Below are positions 13,690 through 27,194 of a stretch of DNA of 64,000 nt, piece by piece (within the stretch, counting starts at the first letter, position 1; each line of letters opens with the position of its first letter). The translations under genes were made by a program, and so were the position numbers. The DNA is from Sphagnum magellanicum (lineage: Eukaryota; Streptophyta; Sphagnopsida; Sphagnales; Sphagnaceae). The notes under the pieces were generated by a model. It made no database searches and was not told the origin of the DNA. It saw nothing but the letters and a program-made list of their open reading frames with translations. The DNA lies in NCBI GenBank assembly GCA_021904315.1, contig CM038921.1, positions 17,768,590-17,832,589 of the forward strand, read 5' to 3'.

Positions 13690-16600
13690 AATATGTGACA
13701 TTTGGATATTGGTTTCAATAAACTCAAAGTGGATGATTCAACTCATGTAAAAATGTTGATAGTTCAAGAAATGTGAAAAAATCATTAAACTATTCAAGTA
13801 TAATTACAAAATATTGAATTGCATGTGTTTTAATATATTACAATAAGTGCAAAATACAATTTGTGAGTAATGATTTTAATATATCAAAAGTGAATGGTTC
13901 AATTTTGATAATTGAAGAGATATGAAAAAAATCATTTAATTCATTTTAATATTACTATGTGGTTTTTAATTGTTACATATGTTTAAATAAATTATGGTAA
14001 ATGTAAAATGTAACTCTTAAGTAATGGTTTCAACATGTTAAAAGTTGATGGTTAAAGAAATGTCAAAAAAATCACTAACCCAATATAATGCATTGTGTAA
14101 ATAAAGTTAAAGGCTACCCCAATTTCCACGTCAACAATTTGAAATTATTAAATAATTAAATAAGGTCCAAATTATATTCATAAGTGAACAACATAGTGAA
14201 CACGTAACAATTATTAATAATATTGACCATTAATTAGTGCAATGAACCACGTGCAAATTTAAGATGGCCAAATGTAGTTGAAATGTAGTCAGATCAGACA
14301 ATAGTTGCAATGTGGGGGGATGGAAAAGGACAAGATTTCTTTTTGTGGAACATGAGCTTTCAACTTCTAAATGTGCATCTAAGTTGTGTCAATGGCACCT
14401 TGAATACTTGGTAAACTTGACCAATATTTGAATCCTTTCATGATTTATGACATATTATATCACCTTCAACCCACCAAACTTGATTTTTGAATATGTCAAT
14501 CAATGCATGTACAAACTCCCTAAGCACTAATTGTGCTATTGATTTCAAAGCTTGTTGCATCATAAGTATTCAAATGCAAGAACTAATTTAAATAGTGAAC
14601 ATGTGCTACTTTAGTGTTGTCCAACAAAAGACCCAATGAGTTGAAAATGTTGAATTGTAAAAAATTGTGAGTACCATGTCCTTGATCTTACTTTAACCCA
14701 ATCACCAAACTCCTAACTTAGTAACAATTTAGAGATATCCTATAACTATACAAAATCAAAGGATTCAACATTGCTTAGAACACAAGCCTATTAATATTGC
14801 TATCAAAAGAAGTGACTATAATTTTCTTATGAAATCAACAAAGTTGGACATAGGCTCCTTGTCAAAATGACTAAATATCAAAAATTATTGGGCTTAGATT
14901 ATAAGCTAAAAAAAATTATGCAAGCAAAAATAATTTAAATGGTTTCATGAGGTATGTAAATGAATGACACAAAACATTAAAATTTTTCTATAAGAAACAA
15001 AAAATGTAAAATGAAGAAACAATGTAAGCACCAAAAAAAAATTGAATTCAAAACAAAAAATAAAGGATGAAAAATTTAGAGATGTGCAATGACTTGCTTT
15101 GTAAATGAAAGAAAATGCCATAGCAAAGGAAACACCCAAGAAAAAAAACACAATGTAGTAATGGAGATGCAAAACAAAAGAAATGTTACAAATTAAAGAA
15201 AACAAGAAATGGCATGTGAGATAAGAAAAGATCAACAAACAAAAAACTAAAAACTAAAAACATGATGCTCGTGTGAAAAGAGGTCAATGCCAAAAGTTGT
15301 GGCTACGTACCTACTATCACCATGAAATTTGATGAAAATGTTAGTGTGTTAAAAGGTAAGTGTAATCATTAACATGTTATGTGAACAAAATACTTTTATA
15401 GCTACGATTGTAGGTTAATAACTAATTCATATAAGTTTGAATGATAATCCTTATCTTGTGTTAAGGCCTATCACAAAATTAACCTATCATTTGGTGTGAA
15501 CAAACCTTGAGTATGGTCTAATCACCAGATTATGGTGTGGGAAAAATATTTGTATCTTGAATAAAATCCAAAGTTTTAATATATATTTCTTTCAAACGAT
15601 AATATATTTAAACTTGATTATATTACCATACTCCTTTTTTTAATAAATATAAAAAGGTAAGTATTAAAAAGGACTAAGAAATGCATATTTATTTATAACC
15701 ATGTTTATACACATTTGTTTTCGAATGAAAAAACACCAAATGTTTTGGTTTATTTAATTGTATAAATATAGCAAAACACATGAAACTTCATTTGTTATGG
15801 TTATGAATTGCCAATCTAAATGGCTTTGTGTAAAACACATAATAGGGTCTAGAAGAATAAGCAATTTTTACTCAAGGTGCATCCCCATTTACAAACATAA
15901 CCTTCGAAGGCAAGTTTTTTTTTAATTTCAATTTCAACATCATGGCATATATGTAGTTGTTGTGTCAATATTGTAGTTCGTATCTTCATAAAACTTTTAC
16001 ATCAACTCTTAGCTTACTTCATCCTCCATTTTCCATTGAAACACCACCATGCATGGCATTCTCACCACTTCAAAGGCTCATGGTAGGCCCACCACACCCT
16101 TGGTTTTCAACATTTAGATTATAATGTTGAAAACCAAACTATCGAAAGAGTTATCACATGTAAAGACCTACTCCAATTTATTTATTTATTCTTTCCCATG
16201 ATATTTGGAGAATATTATTTCAAATATCAAAGGAAAAACAAAAAAAATGAAATGCATATTGAAAAACGAAATGCCTATTTTAATGAACATTTTTTTTTAC
16301 AAAGTGAACATTCCATGTTCTGAAATGTTGTTCCATTTTTGGAAACACCAACAAACAACAAAGGAAAAATTGCAACAAGTAAAATGTTTTTTGATTACAC
16401 AAAAAAATCAAAGTAGGTTCTTATGTTTAATTCATGATTTGTTTTTTGTTTACATTGAATTAACATTAGTAGGTAGGGGCAATCCTTAAAGGGGGGATTC
16501 AAGTTGGCTATATAGCTTGCCTAAAACCTTTATTTCATCAAAGCCTCCACATTGGTGCATTACATTACATGGACAATTTGCATTTTATGTCACCATAAAA

Positions 16601-19600
16601 TGAGGTCACCATGCTTTTAAATATGGGGTATATTCATATTGTTATACGAATAAGAAAATATCCTTTAAACTCAATGTCTTTCACACTCATTGGACCAACA
16701 ATTTTTTTCAAATTCATCGAGTATGTCCACTATCAAAAATACCCAGCAATTAACATTACATGGCAATTGTCCTAGGTGGGTTATAACATTTTACAAAAGT
16801 GTTGTTACAAGTGGTGACCCAAGAAATACCTACATCTAGATGTGGTTAATTTAATTTTTATTTCGAAAATTGGCAAAAAAAATCCTTTAAAATCTCAAAA
16901 TTTTCATTTTTTTTTCATTGATTGGAAACAATTCGCCAAATTGCAAAAAATTGAAAAAAAAAATTACATGTTAGATTAATTAATACATATCATGAAATTC
17001 TTTAATGATGTAATAACCAACATGTTTTTCATTTATGTTTTTTTTTTAATGCCATGTAGGGTAGAACCACCCATAACCAATCAATAACCAATGGATGAAC
17101 ACCCAAAACGCCAAATAAAACTCCCATGTAACCACAAAAAGGACTTGGGTACATATGGAATCTCATAACTCCATAATTTCATGACAATAATTTTAGACCA
17201 ACAAAATTTTAACCCCTACCACACAAACTTGTGAATGAACCAAATGACACAACAAATCAATGTATAATTAAGATGCTATGGATTCATACTTAAATTAGAT
17301 CACTTTGAATTTTTCCTCATGAGCTATCATGGTTTTTTCCATGGCATCTCCCTTGAAAAGTTACAACCTACACCCTCATATGATATTTTCATATTTGGGA
17401 CCTAGAAGAAATTGTCCATATCAAGAATGTGTTTTTACTAATTCCCGATCCTAGAAGTCTTGACAAATGATAATAACTCCTTCAACATCCTAGTAAGCTA
17501 TTCCCCAAATTTTTTGAAAGATTTGCCTCAATAGCCATTATTGACATTCCCAAAACAATAGGATACTATTTGAAACACATATACAAGTAAGTATTCATTT
17601 CCCTCAACAATTGTGATCTCCCATAACAACAAAATCTTTGAATTTCCTCAAGTGTATTGAAATTGGGAATGGTAATGCCATCTTAAATTAACTTGTACAA
17701 CCCCCTTATGATTCTCATCATTTCTAGTAGAATCCCTAATTTTATGCACTTAATCATTTTAATTTTACATTCTACGCAAATTCCTTGTGCACAACGAAAA
17801 TTTATGAAAAAGTTAGACACATAACACATTAACACAACGCAATTTATGAACATTATTCTCACATGCACAACAGAACATAATAAGCAAGAGAACTTAACTT
17901 CCAAATTAGAAAACAATGAAGAAGAAAAATCACCCCATCTCCAAACATGGTCCTTCAATATAACTTGTCACATGATGTTAGCAACTCCGTGAACATGTTA
18001 ATCCTTATTAAAACTAAGTGAGCCACAATGTTCACCAACCCAATTAGGCAAACCACATTATAGGGCAAACCCGTATTTGGGTGGTACAATTAGGAATGCC
18101 ACATCTTGATTTTATTGAACCCATCAAAAAATTTAAAATATATGAAACATTTAAATAAAAAATTTCATTAATTTTTTCAGGAGTACATTTATTAGGTTCC
18201 ATATTCAATAATATCAATAATATTGTGTATTTTGATGTTCATAATCATAGCATTTAGAGACATTTCAAGAATCTAAAAATGGTTCCTTTCCTTGAATTTT
18301 TTTGGTGAAAAACACAAACTTGAAACATGATTTGAGAATTTTTGGAGGAATTCTTTTCCTAAGGTAATTTTGAAATATTTTTATTTTTATTTTTTAGGAA
18401 ATTAATTGAGTAAATATAATTTAATTATGAATTTCAAAAATTAAAGAATGTGATTCCTAAAAAGGCCATCAAAATTAAGAATACAAAATTTTAACAATTT
18501 TCATTTTTTAATTTCAAAATAAACTTCAAGCCATATATTAAGGCATGTAATTGATAAACATGAGAAAAACAAGTTTATAGTTGTGAAGACATTTAAAGGA
18601 AACTTGGCTTAGAAAAATGATTAAGTTGGCCATTTTTGGTTCTATAACATTCTTTGAGGTGGTTTCTAATGGTACCACCCAAGGATTGGTTTACCCTTCA
18701 AAAACAACATTGGTTCCATTTTGCAACACTATTCATTCCCCTTATTCTTTTGCCATCAACAATAACAAGTCACACCTCCTTCCACATTAAAACAATCAAA
18801 CATAACAAAAACATACCTCTGTGATTCAATTGGTTCTTTACATTACAATCCTTAACATACAAAAAACCAAAAGGTTCAAAAGTAGTCCTAACCTTAAATT
18901 GTCCATTAGCAAGACATGTTTTGTGGTCACATCCATGTTCAAGCACCATTGTTTAATGGGTAGGCATTTAGTTAACTTCTAAATCTAAACGCCCGATTCA
19001 AAAAACTAGGACACAATGTTTTTTACCCTATTATATTAAAAATATTAGTTTTGTGATCAATCACTTGTCTAACATTGTTTGGTGATGAGGATGAACCCAT
19101 TCCTTGAACGGAGGTCAAATTGTATGGCATAAATTAATGCATGTTTTGTCATAATTGGGGGGCTGTAAGAAGTACAAAAGAAAATGAACATCAATGTATT
19201 TCCCATGATTCGTGTTGGGCATGGGTTTGGACACCTAAAACAAATTGACCATGGACAGGGGCACCAATAAGTACTAATTCTAATTTCATGCAATTACTAT
19301 CAAACATGTATAAAAATGATGTTTTTAATTACAAGGTTTCAAATCTACTAACAATTTTATTATTAATGGTTTTGATGGGTTTTTACTTGCAAGTATTAAA
19401 AAAATTTAGTTAATAATTAATTTTTTTAGTTCTTGTTAATTCCTTCACCATGACACCTACTTGCTCTACCATACAACATGAGTGTTCTTGAAAACACACA
19501 AACTTGCAAAGAAAAGTGATGTCAGCCCATTTCCTTCCAAAACCCCATTTGAAAAGAAAGAACAAGAATTCAAAATTCTACACAATGTTCAAATATGAAC

Positions 19601-20898
19601 CAATAACTGAAAATTGTCTACCCATCAAGTTTTAATATGTCTACCTATGCCCTAATAGGCATGTTTAGTGGCAAAAGGTCTTTTCTACACATTTTCAAAA
19701 AAAATTATCCACCTTTTTCTCCCAAAACACCACCTTTTAATTCTAAATGGTCATGGTTTCCATGTAACATTAAAGGAAATACAACAAGCAAAAGACATCT
19801 AAAGGTTATAGGACATTAGTTTCCTATACTTTGTTATTTATAGTTGGAACCCAATTTAATGTGAATAAGATCTGGTTTTTTTGTATTTGGGGGGACTTAT
19901 TTTCATAGTTGGTTTTAGACTCTTAGTTTTCATGTTTTGAAATTCCAAAGCACACAAGAGAAATAGACTTGTCTTTTATGTGTTTTTGAACATGGATTCT
20001 TGTAGCTTACAAGTGAATTTTCTTGAAACATGAAAAATGTGATCTAGTTAATGGTGCTACAATAAGAATTTTCTCATTTTTACACTAGAAAAATTGTTGT
20101 AGAAAGGAGTTGCAATTGAAATAGGATTTGCGACTAAACACTAATCTTGGCTTGTAGGTGATTTTGATGTTTTTTTGTTTTTTATGTTTTTTATTAATTA
20201 GCCCTTGGAGGAACCCAAATTGGGCCTAAACCCAAGGCATTCAAGGTGTTGTTGAAATGGAATAACAATGTAACAAGGTTATAAAAAAAAGGAGTCCATT
20301 GGGCAAAACATTAATGAATGTTGTAATGTTGTGATTGGAGTTTAGTTGCAGGAATGTGGTGTTTGCACGTGGAGCTCCAAAGTATTGTGGTTGTCATCAA
20401 CCTACGACAAGGACCCAAACCACAACAAAAAACTACAAAAAGTAAAAAAGGGAAGGCTTTTATTGTTAAGCAAAATGGGCCTTCCTTTCCCCTTGGTATG
20501 ATAATTTTGCTATGCATAAGGGAGTTGTGCAATTTGTGTGCATCCTAATGAAGAGCACTTAGTGAAAATTGTTCTAAAAGACTTAAAGGCAATCAAAATC
20601 ACCTAATTAAAAAAACTTGTTGAATTTATGTGAGTGTTAACTATGCATAGTGATGGGAATTGCAAGTTCTTGGGGGGAGTCAATTTCATAAACAAACAAG
20701 AATTTTAGCATATGTTGGTATTAGTGGGTGCCACAATGAGAGTAGTAGTTTAACTATAATTGCAACAATGTGAAGAGGTGGGTGAGGTGGTGGTGGCATG
20801 AACATAAGTACATTGCCATCAATGTTGATTCTTCAAGCTTTTTAAACATGTGAGGTTTGACATGTTTAGGAGTTTCACGAAGCCCAAGGTAAGCTTAA
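13690..20898. other. AT-rich gene-free stretch
   Basis: No gene and no element with definable ends was found. The composition is strongly AT-rich with many A or T runs. Open frames here (for example near 14945, 16205 and 19069) are short and without family motifs. Confidence 0.55.
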
Positions 20899-20955
20899 AA
20901 TAAAAGGGGAGGGGGGTTCAATTTGAATACAAATTGACCCTCCCCTATTTTGAAT
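20899..20955. repeat. Short inverted repeat (hairpin)
   Basis: A purine-rich arm with GGGGAGGGGGGTTCAATTTG is followed after a few bases by CAAATTGACCCTCCCCT, its near-complement. A further GGGGGGTCAATTGAATTTG occurs at about 20984. The function is unknown. Confidence 0.6.
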
Positions 20956-21002
20956 GGATACAAAAAATTTCATCCATTCAACAAAGGGGGGTCAATTGAA
21001 TT

Positions 21003-21172
21003 TGTTTGTTGGTGAATATCCAAACATAATTGTTTATTAGCAAATAACCTAGTTAAATTGTAGTAAAGGGGGCTTGTTTGTTGGTGAACAACCCAACAAA
21101 GGGGGCTTTGTTCATTGACAAATTACTCAACATAATTATAATTGTTTGTTGGTGAACAAATAATTTGGGAAT
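21003..21172. repeat. Degenerate ~34-bp tandem repeats
   Basis: TTGTTTGTTGGTGAA occurs near 21004, 21073 and 21145. Diverged versions (TTGTTTATTAGCAAAT, TTTGTTCATTGACAAAT) lie between them, which suggests about five units of 34-36 bp. Confidence 0.55.
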
Positions 21173-21683
21173 TGTTTGATTGGAAACATTTGGGGGCGAC
21201 TTGTGTGCATGTGTTCATGTGTATGACTTTGTTAATTTCAATAATTTTAAATGCCAATTTTGTAGCACATGACATGGATGACCATGGGAAACTATTATAA
21301 GATGTAGGATCATTTGAGCATGAAGCCCTTGAAGGTCATTATCCATTTTCATCATCATAACAACAATATTGTGTAGAAATGCCACCTAAACTTGTTAGGC
21401 ATCTAGACAATAACATTCATGGATGAAGCCTTAGGGGTAGACGCAAGCTATGGTGGCTCACTTTTTGCATCTTTATGGACTTTTTGCAAAGTGTATTTTA
21501 TTCAAATGCCACAAATGCATTATAAAATCATCAAATTGACAAAAATACTTATGGATTAAGATTGTTAACTTGAATAAAAATATTTATTGAGGAATGAAAT
21601 TTAATAAACATACACCAATCATATAGTAATGAACTTTTTATGTGGACATATGGACTATAGTTTGGGTTTTGCATTAACATTCA

Positions 21684-22599
21684 TGTCGCAACCCAAACTT
21701 TGGGCTTGTGACCAAAACAAGGGCTTGCAAGGTTGCAGGCCAAGAGGGAAGCCCAAGGATCACATCTCATTCTCCCAGGAGTGCAAAAGAGTGTGAGGGA
21801 ATGAACCCTCACACTCCCAAGTGAATTCCCATTTTGAGAGTTGGAGTCCCAATGGACTCTCAAATTTTCAGAAGGCAATTGTAGGGGTCAAAACCCATTG
21901 GATTGAAGAGTTTTTTATATCATTGGAAAGCTATTGAAACGTAGATGTTTAAAATGGGCTTGCATGACCCATTTGGACATTTGAAACACAAGTTATGGCC
22001 AAAAGAAAGGCCAAGAGTCAAATTGCCAATTTGACTCTCGACCACTAAAAGTTGGGAATTGACCTGATTTCCTTGCGTGCAGGTGGCATGAGACATACTG
22101 TTGGAAAGCTCTCAATGAGGGTTACAACTTTTCTTCAGACCTCATGTCAATCAAAGGTCTGCACACAAAGTTATGAGGCCCCAAAGTCATGGGAGTCCCA
22201 ATTTTGGGAATTTCGGGACTCCCATTTGGGAGTCCCGGGACAAAATGCCATTTGGATGTGGGCCTCGTGGAGAGGCACAAAGTATACTATAAGGGGCAAG
22301 GTGGTGGCTTCCCCCAAGTTCGGGCCATGGTGAGTCTTGTGAGTCCAAGTTTGCTTGTGGTTCGTCTTAGCACCAAAAATGCTCCAGCTATGCACTAACC
22401 AACTTGTTGTTTGGTTTGTGTAGGCCTATGTGAGTGATTGAAGTGCTTTTCAATCTTCCTAGTCCCATCTCGGAGTTCCAGCACACCCTTCTACCCCCAA
22501 AGTGCTGCGAGCTAGGGAGCATGCCCCAACTTCCTACTCTTCCGTTGTTTTCATTTTAAACTCACATTTGAATATCTTAAGGAGGTTGGGAGTGCGTCA
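21684..22599. mobile_element. Solo LTR, family L, copy 1 (916 bp)
   Basis: The element begins TGTCGCAACCC and ends GGGAGTGCGTCA, the TG...CA form of a retrotransposon LTR. It is flanked by a perfect 5-bp target duplication, ATTCA at 21679-21683 and at 22600-22604. The same sequence occurs in reverse orientation at 30030 and 31101. Conserved internal landmarks include GAGAGCTTTCCAA-type phrases, CAAATTG(C/T)CAATTTGACTC, ACTCCCA(A/T)(T/G)TGGGAGTC, a TATA-like TATACTATAA near 22282 and GGTGGTGGCTTCCCCC. There is no gag-pol and no second LTR, so this is the product of LTR-LTR recombination. The strand of the original element is uncertain; the TATA-like motif suggests plus. Confidence 0.85.
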
Positions 22600-23754
22600 A
22601 TTCAAATGCATTTTTTAATTATGATTTTATCTCAATATTTTTTATAAGGATTCAATATATGATACATGATGCAAAAAAAATGGATTGAAAAAATTACAAC
22701 AATAACCAACAAAATATTATGGACTTTTGGGACTTGGATTCTTGCTACTTTTGAAACACCCTAACTTGCATCTACCCTTTCTAGTGAATTTGGACTCCCC
22801 AAACATAATGATAAACATTCAACCAATTGGAGGAAACATTGATTAATTAATGCAAGTTTGAAACATGATGCACCATAATGTGCAAACTTACTATCTTAGC
22901 CACAATTGCCAACAAATAGGACCAATGGTAGGACGCCATGTATAAATTTGAATTATTCACACATGGTTACTTCAATTGAATACTTAAATATTATGTAACA
23001 AAGGTGTTGTAAAAGGAGGTTGTAAAAAAGAGCAAGGATCAAAGGAAAAAGGAGGAGGAAAAGTAGTTAAGATGTGTACATCCAAAGGGGCCACTTCCAT
23101 TTTATTCCAAACAACATGTAAAAAAATATAGGGTGCAATTTACTAGTTTTTTAAAGAATATTTAAATGAAAATATTGTGCCTATATATAAGTCATTATGA
23201 AAACATACTTTAAATATACCTAATATATTTTTGAACATACCTAAAATATATTCAAAATACACCATTATTTCATAGTAAATTTAAAATATCCTTTTATTTT
23301 AAGTGCTTCTTGAAATATACAAGCAATGGCCTCCTTGGCCATGTATAAGAATATTTAATTGTAGCTGAATGAGTAGTTCAATGTTGCATGCATAACCAAT
23401 AGTGGGTAAAATTTTTAGCATTGTGGTCAACTTTTGTAAGTGAAGGATTATGGTGAGAACTTTCACAAGACCTTCCAAGCAAACTTCAAAACCAATCCAC
23501 AAGGTTTCCAAGTTATGAACATTTGTAGCAATTTTGGCACATAGAAAAAGGAGACACAATAAAGAACACATATATGCACAACAAACAATGATACTTAAAA
23601 TGTCAGTTGCAAGGCACCTTCTAACATGCATGCAAGACCTTGTTTAAAAACTTCCAAACATGGGAGGGGGAGGAGGAAAGGTTTGAACCAAATAAACAAG
23701 TTGACACAAAAATAAACCACCAATGTAAATTTCAAACTTCAAACATCACCAAAA
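22600..23754. other. AT-rich gene-free stretch
   Basis: I see no gene or bounded element. The open frame at 23299-23631 (minus) has no recognisable motif. Confidence 0.5.
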
Positions 23755-24170
23755 TACCAAGATGAACACTAAGATTAATAGCTTAAGGACCAAAAGAAAA
23801 CCAAGATGAACACAAAGAACAACAATTCGAACACCACCATATGACCAAAATGAAAACTAAGATTAACATAAAAAATTAACACAACAAAAGGTGTCCATGT
23901 ATGTTAAGTGATTTCACTAAATTTTGAGTGAATTTAGTAGTTTTATTAAACGAAGATTAGTTGGAAAGTAGTGAATTCATTGGTCTAATGAATGGGGACT
24001 AGTGAACTACACCCATGTTTTGTAGTAGTGAACACAAAACCAAAATGAAAACCAAACACAGTAATTTGAACACTGCTAGAAGACCAAGATGAATACCAAA
24101 CATAATAGTTTGAACACCATTATAAGACCAAGATGAACACCAATATTAGTAGCTTGGGTGCAAATTTCAG
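23755..24170. repeat. 44-bp tandem array interrupted by a mini CACTA element
   Basis: The phrase CCAA(G/A)ATGAA starts at 23757, 23801, 23845, 24040, 24084 and 24128. Spacing is exactly 44 bp within each half. The 195-bp gap equals about one unit plus the 154-bp insertion at 23877-24030. Each unit reads roughly ACCAAGATGAACACYAA, then a variable part, then GAACACCAYTATAAG. Confidence 0.85.
23877..24030. mobile_element. Mini CACTA element inside the 44-bp array (154 bp)
   Basis: The left end reads TAACACAACAAAAGGTGTCC, a decayed form of CACTACAACAAAAG. The right end reads GTTTTGTAGTAGTG. The interior shares TTTTGAGTGAATTTAGTAG and GGGGACTAGTGAACTACAC with the 7609 element. The flanking trinucleotides AAT and AAC are an imperfect target duplication. 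It splits a 44-bp satellite-like array, so it arrived after the array formed. Confidence 0.75.
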
Positions 24171-26078
24171 GTCCAATGAACAAGATCATATGAAATATAA
24201 AATATTAGCAAGACCAATGCCACAAGCTTGATCCTTTTAAAATAATTTGGTGAAAATTTTATGAACAACACCAACACAAAGTAAACATACAAAACCAACC
24301 CCAATGACCATGGATCTCCAACCATGGAAGTTGTCGTGAGAGAAGTGTGACAAGTGTGAAAGGAGCCATAAAACCCCACCCCAACAAACATGGCATTTTG
24401 AAAATTAGTAAATGCATTTTAGGGTTTGAATCTTGATTGTCCATTCACATATATTTTAATTGAGAACACATCCTCTTTTATGAACAAACATCACATGTTT
24501 AGGGCACTTTTTTTGGTAATTTACACTTGTGCACACATGTTTCTATTGATGTAAGAAAACATGTTTAAAATAAAATTCATATAGTTTCGTGATAAGAGGG
24601 TTATTGTTCATGGATATTGTCTAACATGTTTGGTAATAGGGTGCACATTGGTTGCACATGGGATAATATGTGTTCACAAGAAAAGCTTAAAAAAAGTTTC
24701 CTCTTGCTTTGGAGTGGCATATTTTATTCATATCTAATCCAAATGCAATTTTGTAAATAACTATAAAGGTGTTAGGTGGAGGGCTACTGAACTTGTTTGG
24801 ATCTCATGGCCAAAAGTGATTGGAGAATGGACATTGGCTGTTTCATTTACTCATGAACACCAACATTCACTCATTTACCCTATGATATTCACACATTTTT
24901 TGGTAACCATATGTTGTAAGAAACACCATTCTTTAAACACACTATCACATTCGTTAATAACACAAAATATTTGCAAAACTTTCTTAGTAAATGTGATTTT
25001 AATGGGGGAAATTTAGGACAAATATTAGGGTTTTGTAAATTCTAATTCCTTTTGACAATGTTAGTGTTGCTTTGTGTTCAAGTTGTACAAACTAACAACA
25101 ACGAATATAGTTGAAGAAAAAAGAAAAAAATGACAACTTTCTAATGTAGACAAACAAAAAATGTATGAGCTTGCCAAGAAAAACAAAAAATCTTAACGAA
25201 GAAAATCTAATTGACAAGATACACAAGTTGATAGGTAAGGAGTTCAAACTCAATGTAAATTGTCACATTAAAACAAGCAGAAATCATAACCTTTTTCAAG
25301 TCCAATAATGCATAATAAAATTTAGAATAACCCACATAGGAAATTTAGACAATGGGCACCTTCATTCTAGCATAAAAAATGTTGTTTTGTAAGGTTTCTT
25401 TGACCTATAATCATAGTCTTGTAAGGGTTTAAATGGAATGTGACTGTACACTTTTAAATCACAATTTGTTAGTGTCAGAAGAGAAGTGGTCACCAAGGGT
25501 GTGATTATAAGGGGGATTTACTATTTTTTAAATGCCAAGATTGGGGTTTTTTTTTTTTTTTTTTTCAAAAATCAAATACTCATTGAATGTTGCACCAAAT
25601 CCCCATTGGTTAACTAAAATGGGACCAAACCCCAAACTATTATTTGGGCAGGTATTTGTTAAAGAACCTAGATATATATACCCAGTTTAACAAGTGACCA
25701 AAAAACCTTCACACTTGGATCATATATACCCACCCAACATAACTTTTCAAAAAGGAGACTTGGGCATGTCTCCAAAAAAACCCAATACATGATGATACTA
25801 GGCCTACATCAGTGATGACAAAGGTCATAATTTTATGACTGGAGAGGTCAAATCTTATTATTCTTGACCTATAATTGAGTTAGGATGGAGGGTGATTCTC
25901 ATTTCATGAAATCAAAAAAATAAAAATAAAATAAAATGGGTTACATTAAGCATGCCAAAGATAAGGGAAAAAAAAAGGTGAATTATAATTGTTCATGGTT
26001 ATACACTAGTTAAATAGGAAAAGAAGCAAAGAAGAAAATATTTAGTAGGAAGGCATGTCAAACAACACCATCATAAAC
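24171..26078. other. AT-rich gene-free stretch
   Basis: No gene was recognised. It contains a ~20-base T run near 25546-25565. Confidence 0.5.
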
Positions 26079-26373
26079 AAGGGGTGTGTCACATTATGGC
26101 CTTGCCATTTACATTAAAAAGTATCTTAAGGCAGAAGTAGAATTATGGAAATTCAAATATCTCACCATGCAAAAATATAATCTTCAAAAAAATCCTCTAA
26201 AAGAAACCAAAATCCTTCAAGATATTATAACTAATTTCAAGTTTCAACATAAACCAAAATATCATCTTTCAAAATCCTTGTATAAAAATAGACCTATTAC
26301 CTTGGGGGGGGAATCCCTTCAGCTATTATACTCTGTGATGAATCTAAACACAATCTCCTCACATGGCAAGGCC
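26079..26373 (+). mobile_element. Family R dispersed element, copy 1
   Basis: It begins AAGGGGTGTGTCACATTATGG and ends CATGGCAAGGCC. Internal landmarks shared by all copies are CCATTTACATTAAA, TCTTAAGGCA, AATTATGGAAA, AAACCAAAATCCTTCAAGATATTATAA, AATATCATCTTTCAAAA, AGACCTATTACC and ATGAATCTAAACACAAT. The 135-codon open frame at 26086-26493 is a chance reading of this repeat. The class is undetermined: no clear target duplication or transposase. Confidence 0.75.
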
Positions 26374-27194
26374 AAAAACAACAATCTAATGAATGAAAGA
26401 AAGAATGTTCTACACATTACTCAACAAGCTCCTTTGAACATCAAATTTTCAAGAAGGGAAGGCCCACCCAACCATCATTTTATGGTAGTCTAGTCTACCC
26501 AATAACAAAGAAACAAGATGATACATTTTGTATAATAAGTTTTTATCTCCATGGGTTGTTTCCACATCCTACATAATTGTACTACTACACCCATGAGCAC
26601 ATCTCACATGGTCCAAATTCTTTAAGGTGTATTGCTAAGGACAAAAAGAACCCAATTTTTAATGGAATCTTTTTTTGTTAGATATTTTGATCCCCATCAA
26701 TATTAATGAATCAAAATGTGTCAAATATTTTATAAACGCCATATTTTAGATCATTGTAATTTTAAATTCCATCAATTTCATCCATTTTGTGTCTTTACAT
26801 GATCAAATAGGACTATGTAAAGGAATACAAAAAGGGTGACATTGTTGACAATATTTTGATACTTCTTTAAAAAAAATTGGACCCCACATGGTTGGGGATT
26901 GACCACCATAGCCCATAGAACCTTTACAATTAAGGCCCACACCCCAACAAAAGATTAAATTTTGAATGTGAAAAAGGGGTTCAATTGTAGTATTACATTA
27001 GACATTTGCTAGCACATTATCAACAACAACAATAATAATAGATATTAGAGTTATACAACATATGAGAATTGGATGGATGATGGAACTTCATGGATATCAT
27101 CTTTCTATTTCTTTGGAGCCCAAAAAAAATGGCTATTGTTTTCATGTTACTTATTGAAAATAAAACGAACTTATGTAATAAATCCATAACACTT
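26374..27194. other. AT-rich gene-free stretch
   Basis: Nothing was recognised beyond short A and T runs. Confidence 0.5.

Noticed and set aside
26086..26493. 135-codon plus-strand open frame
   Set aside because: It lies mostly within a family R repeat; the same sequence is broken by stops in other copies.
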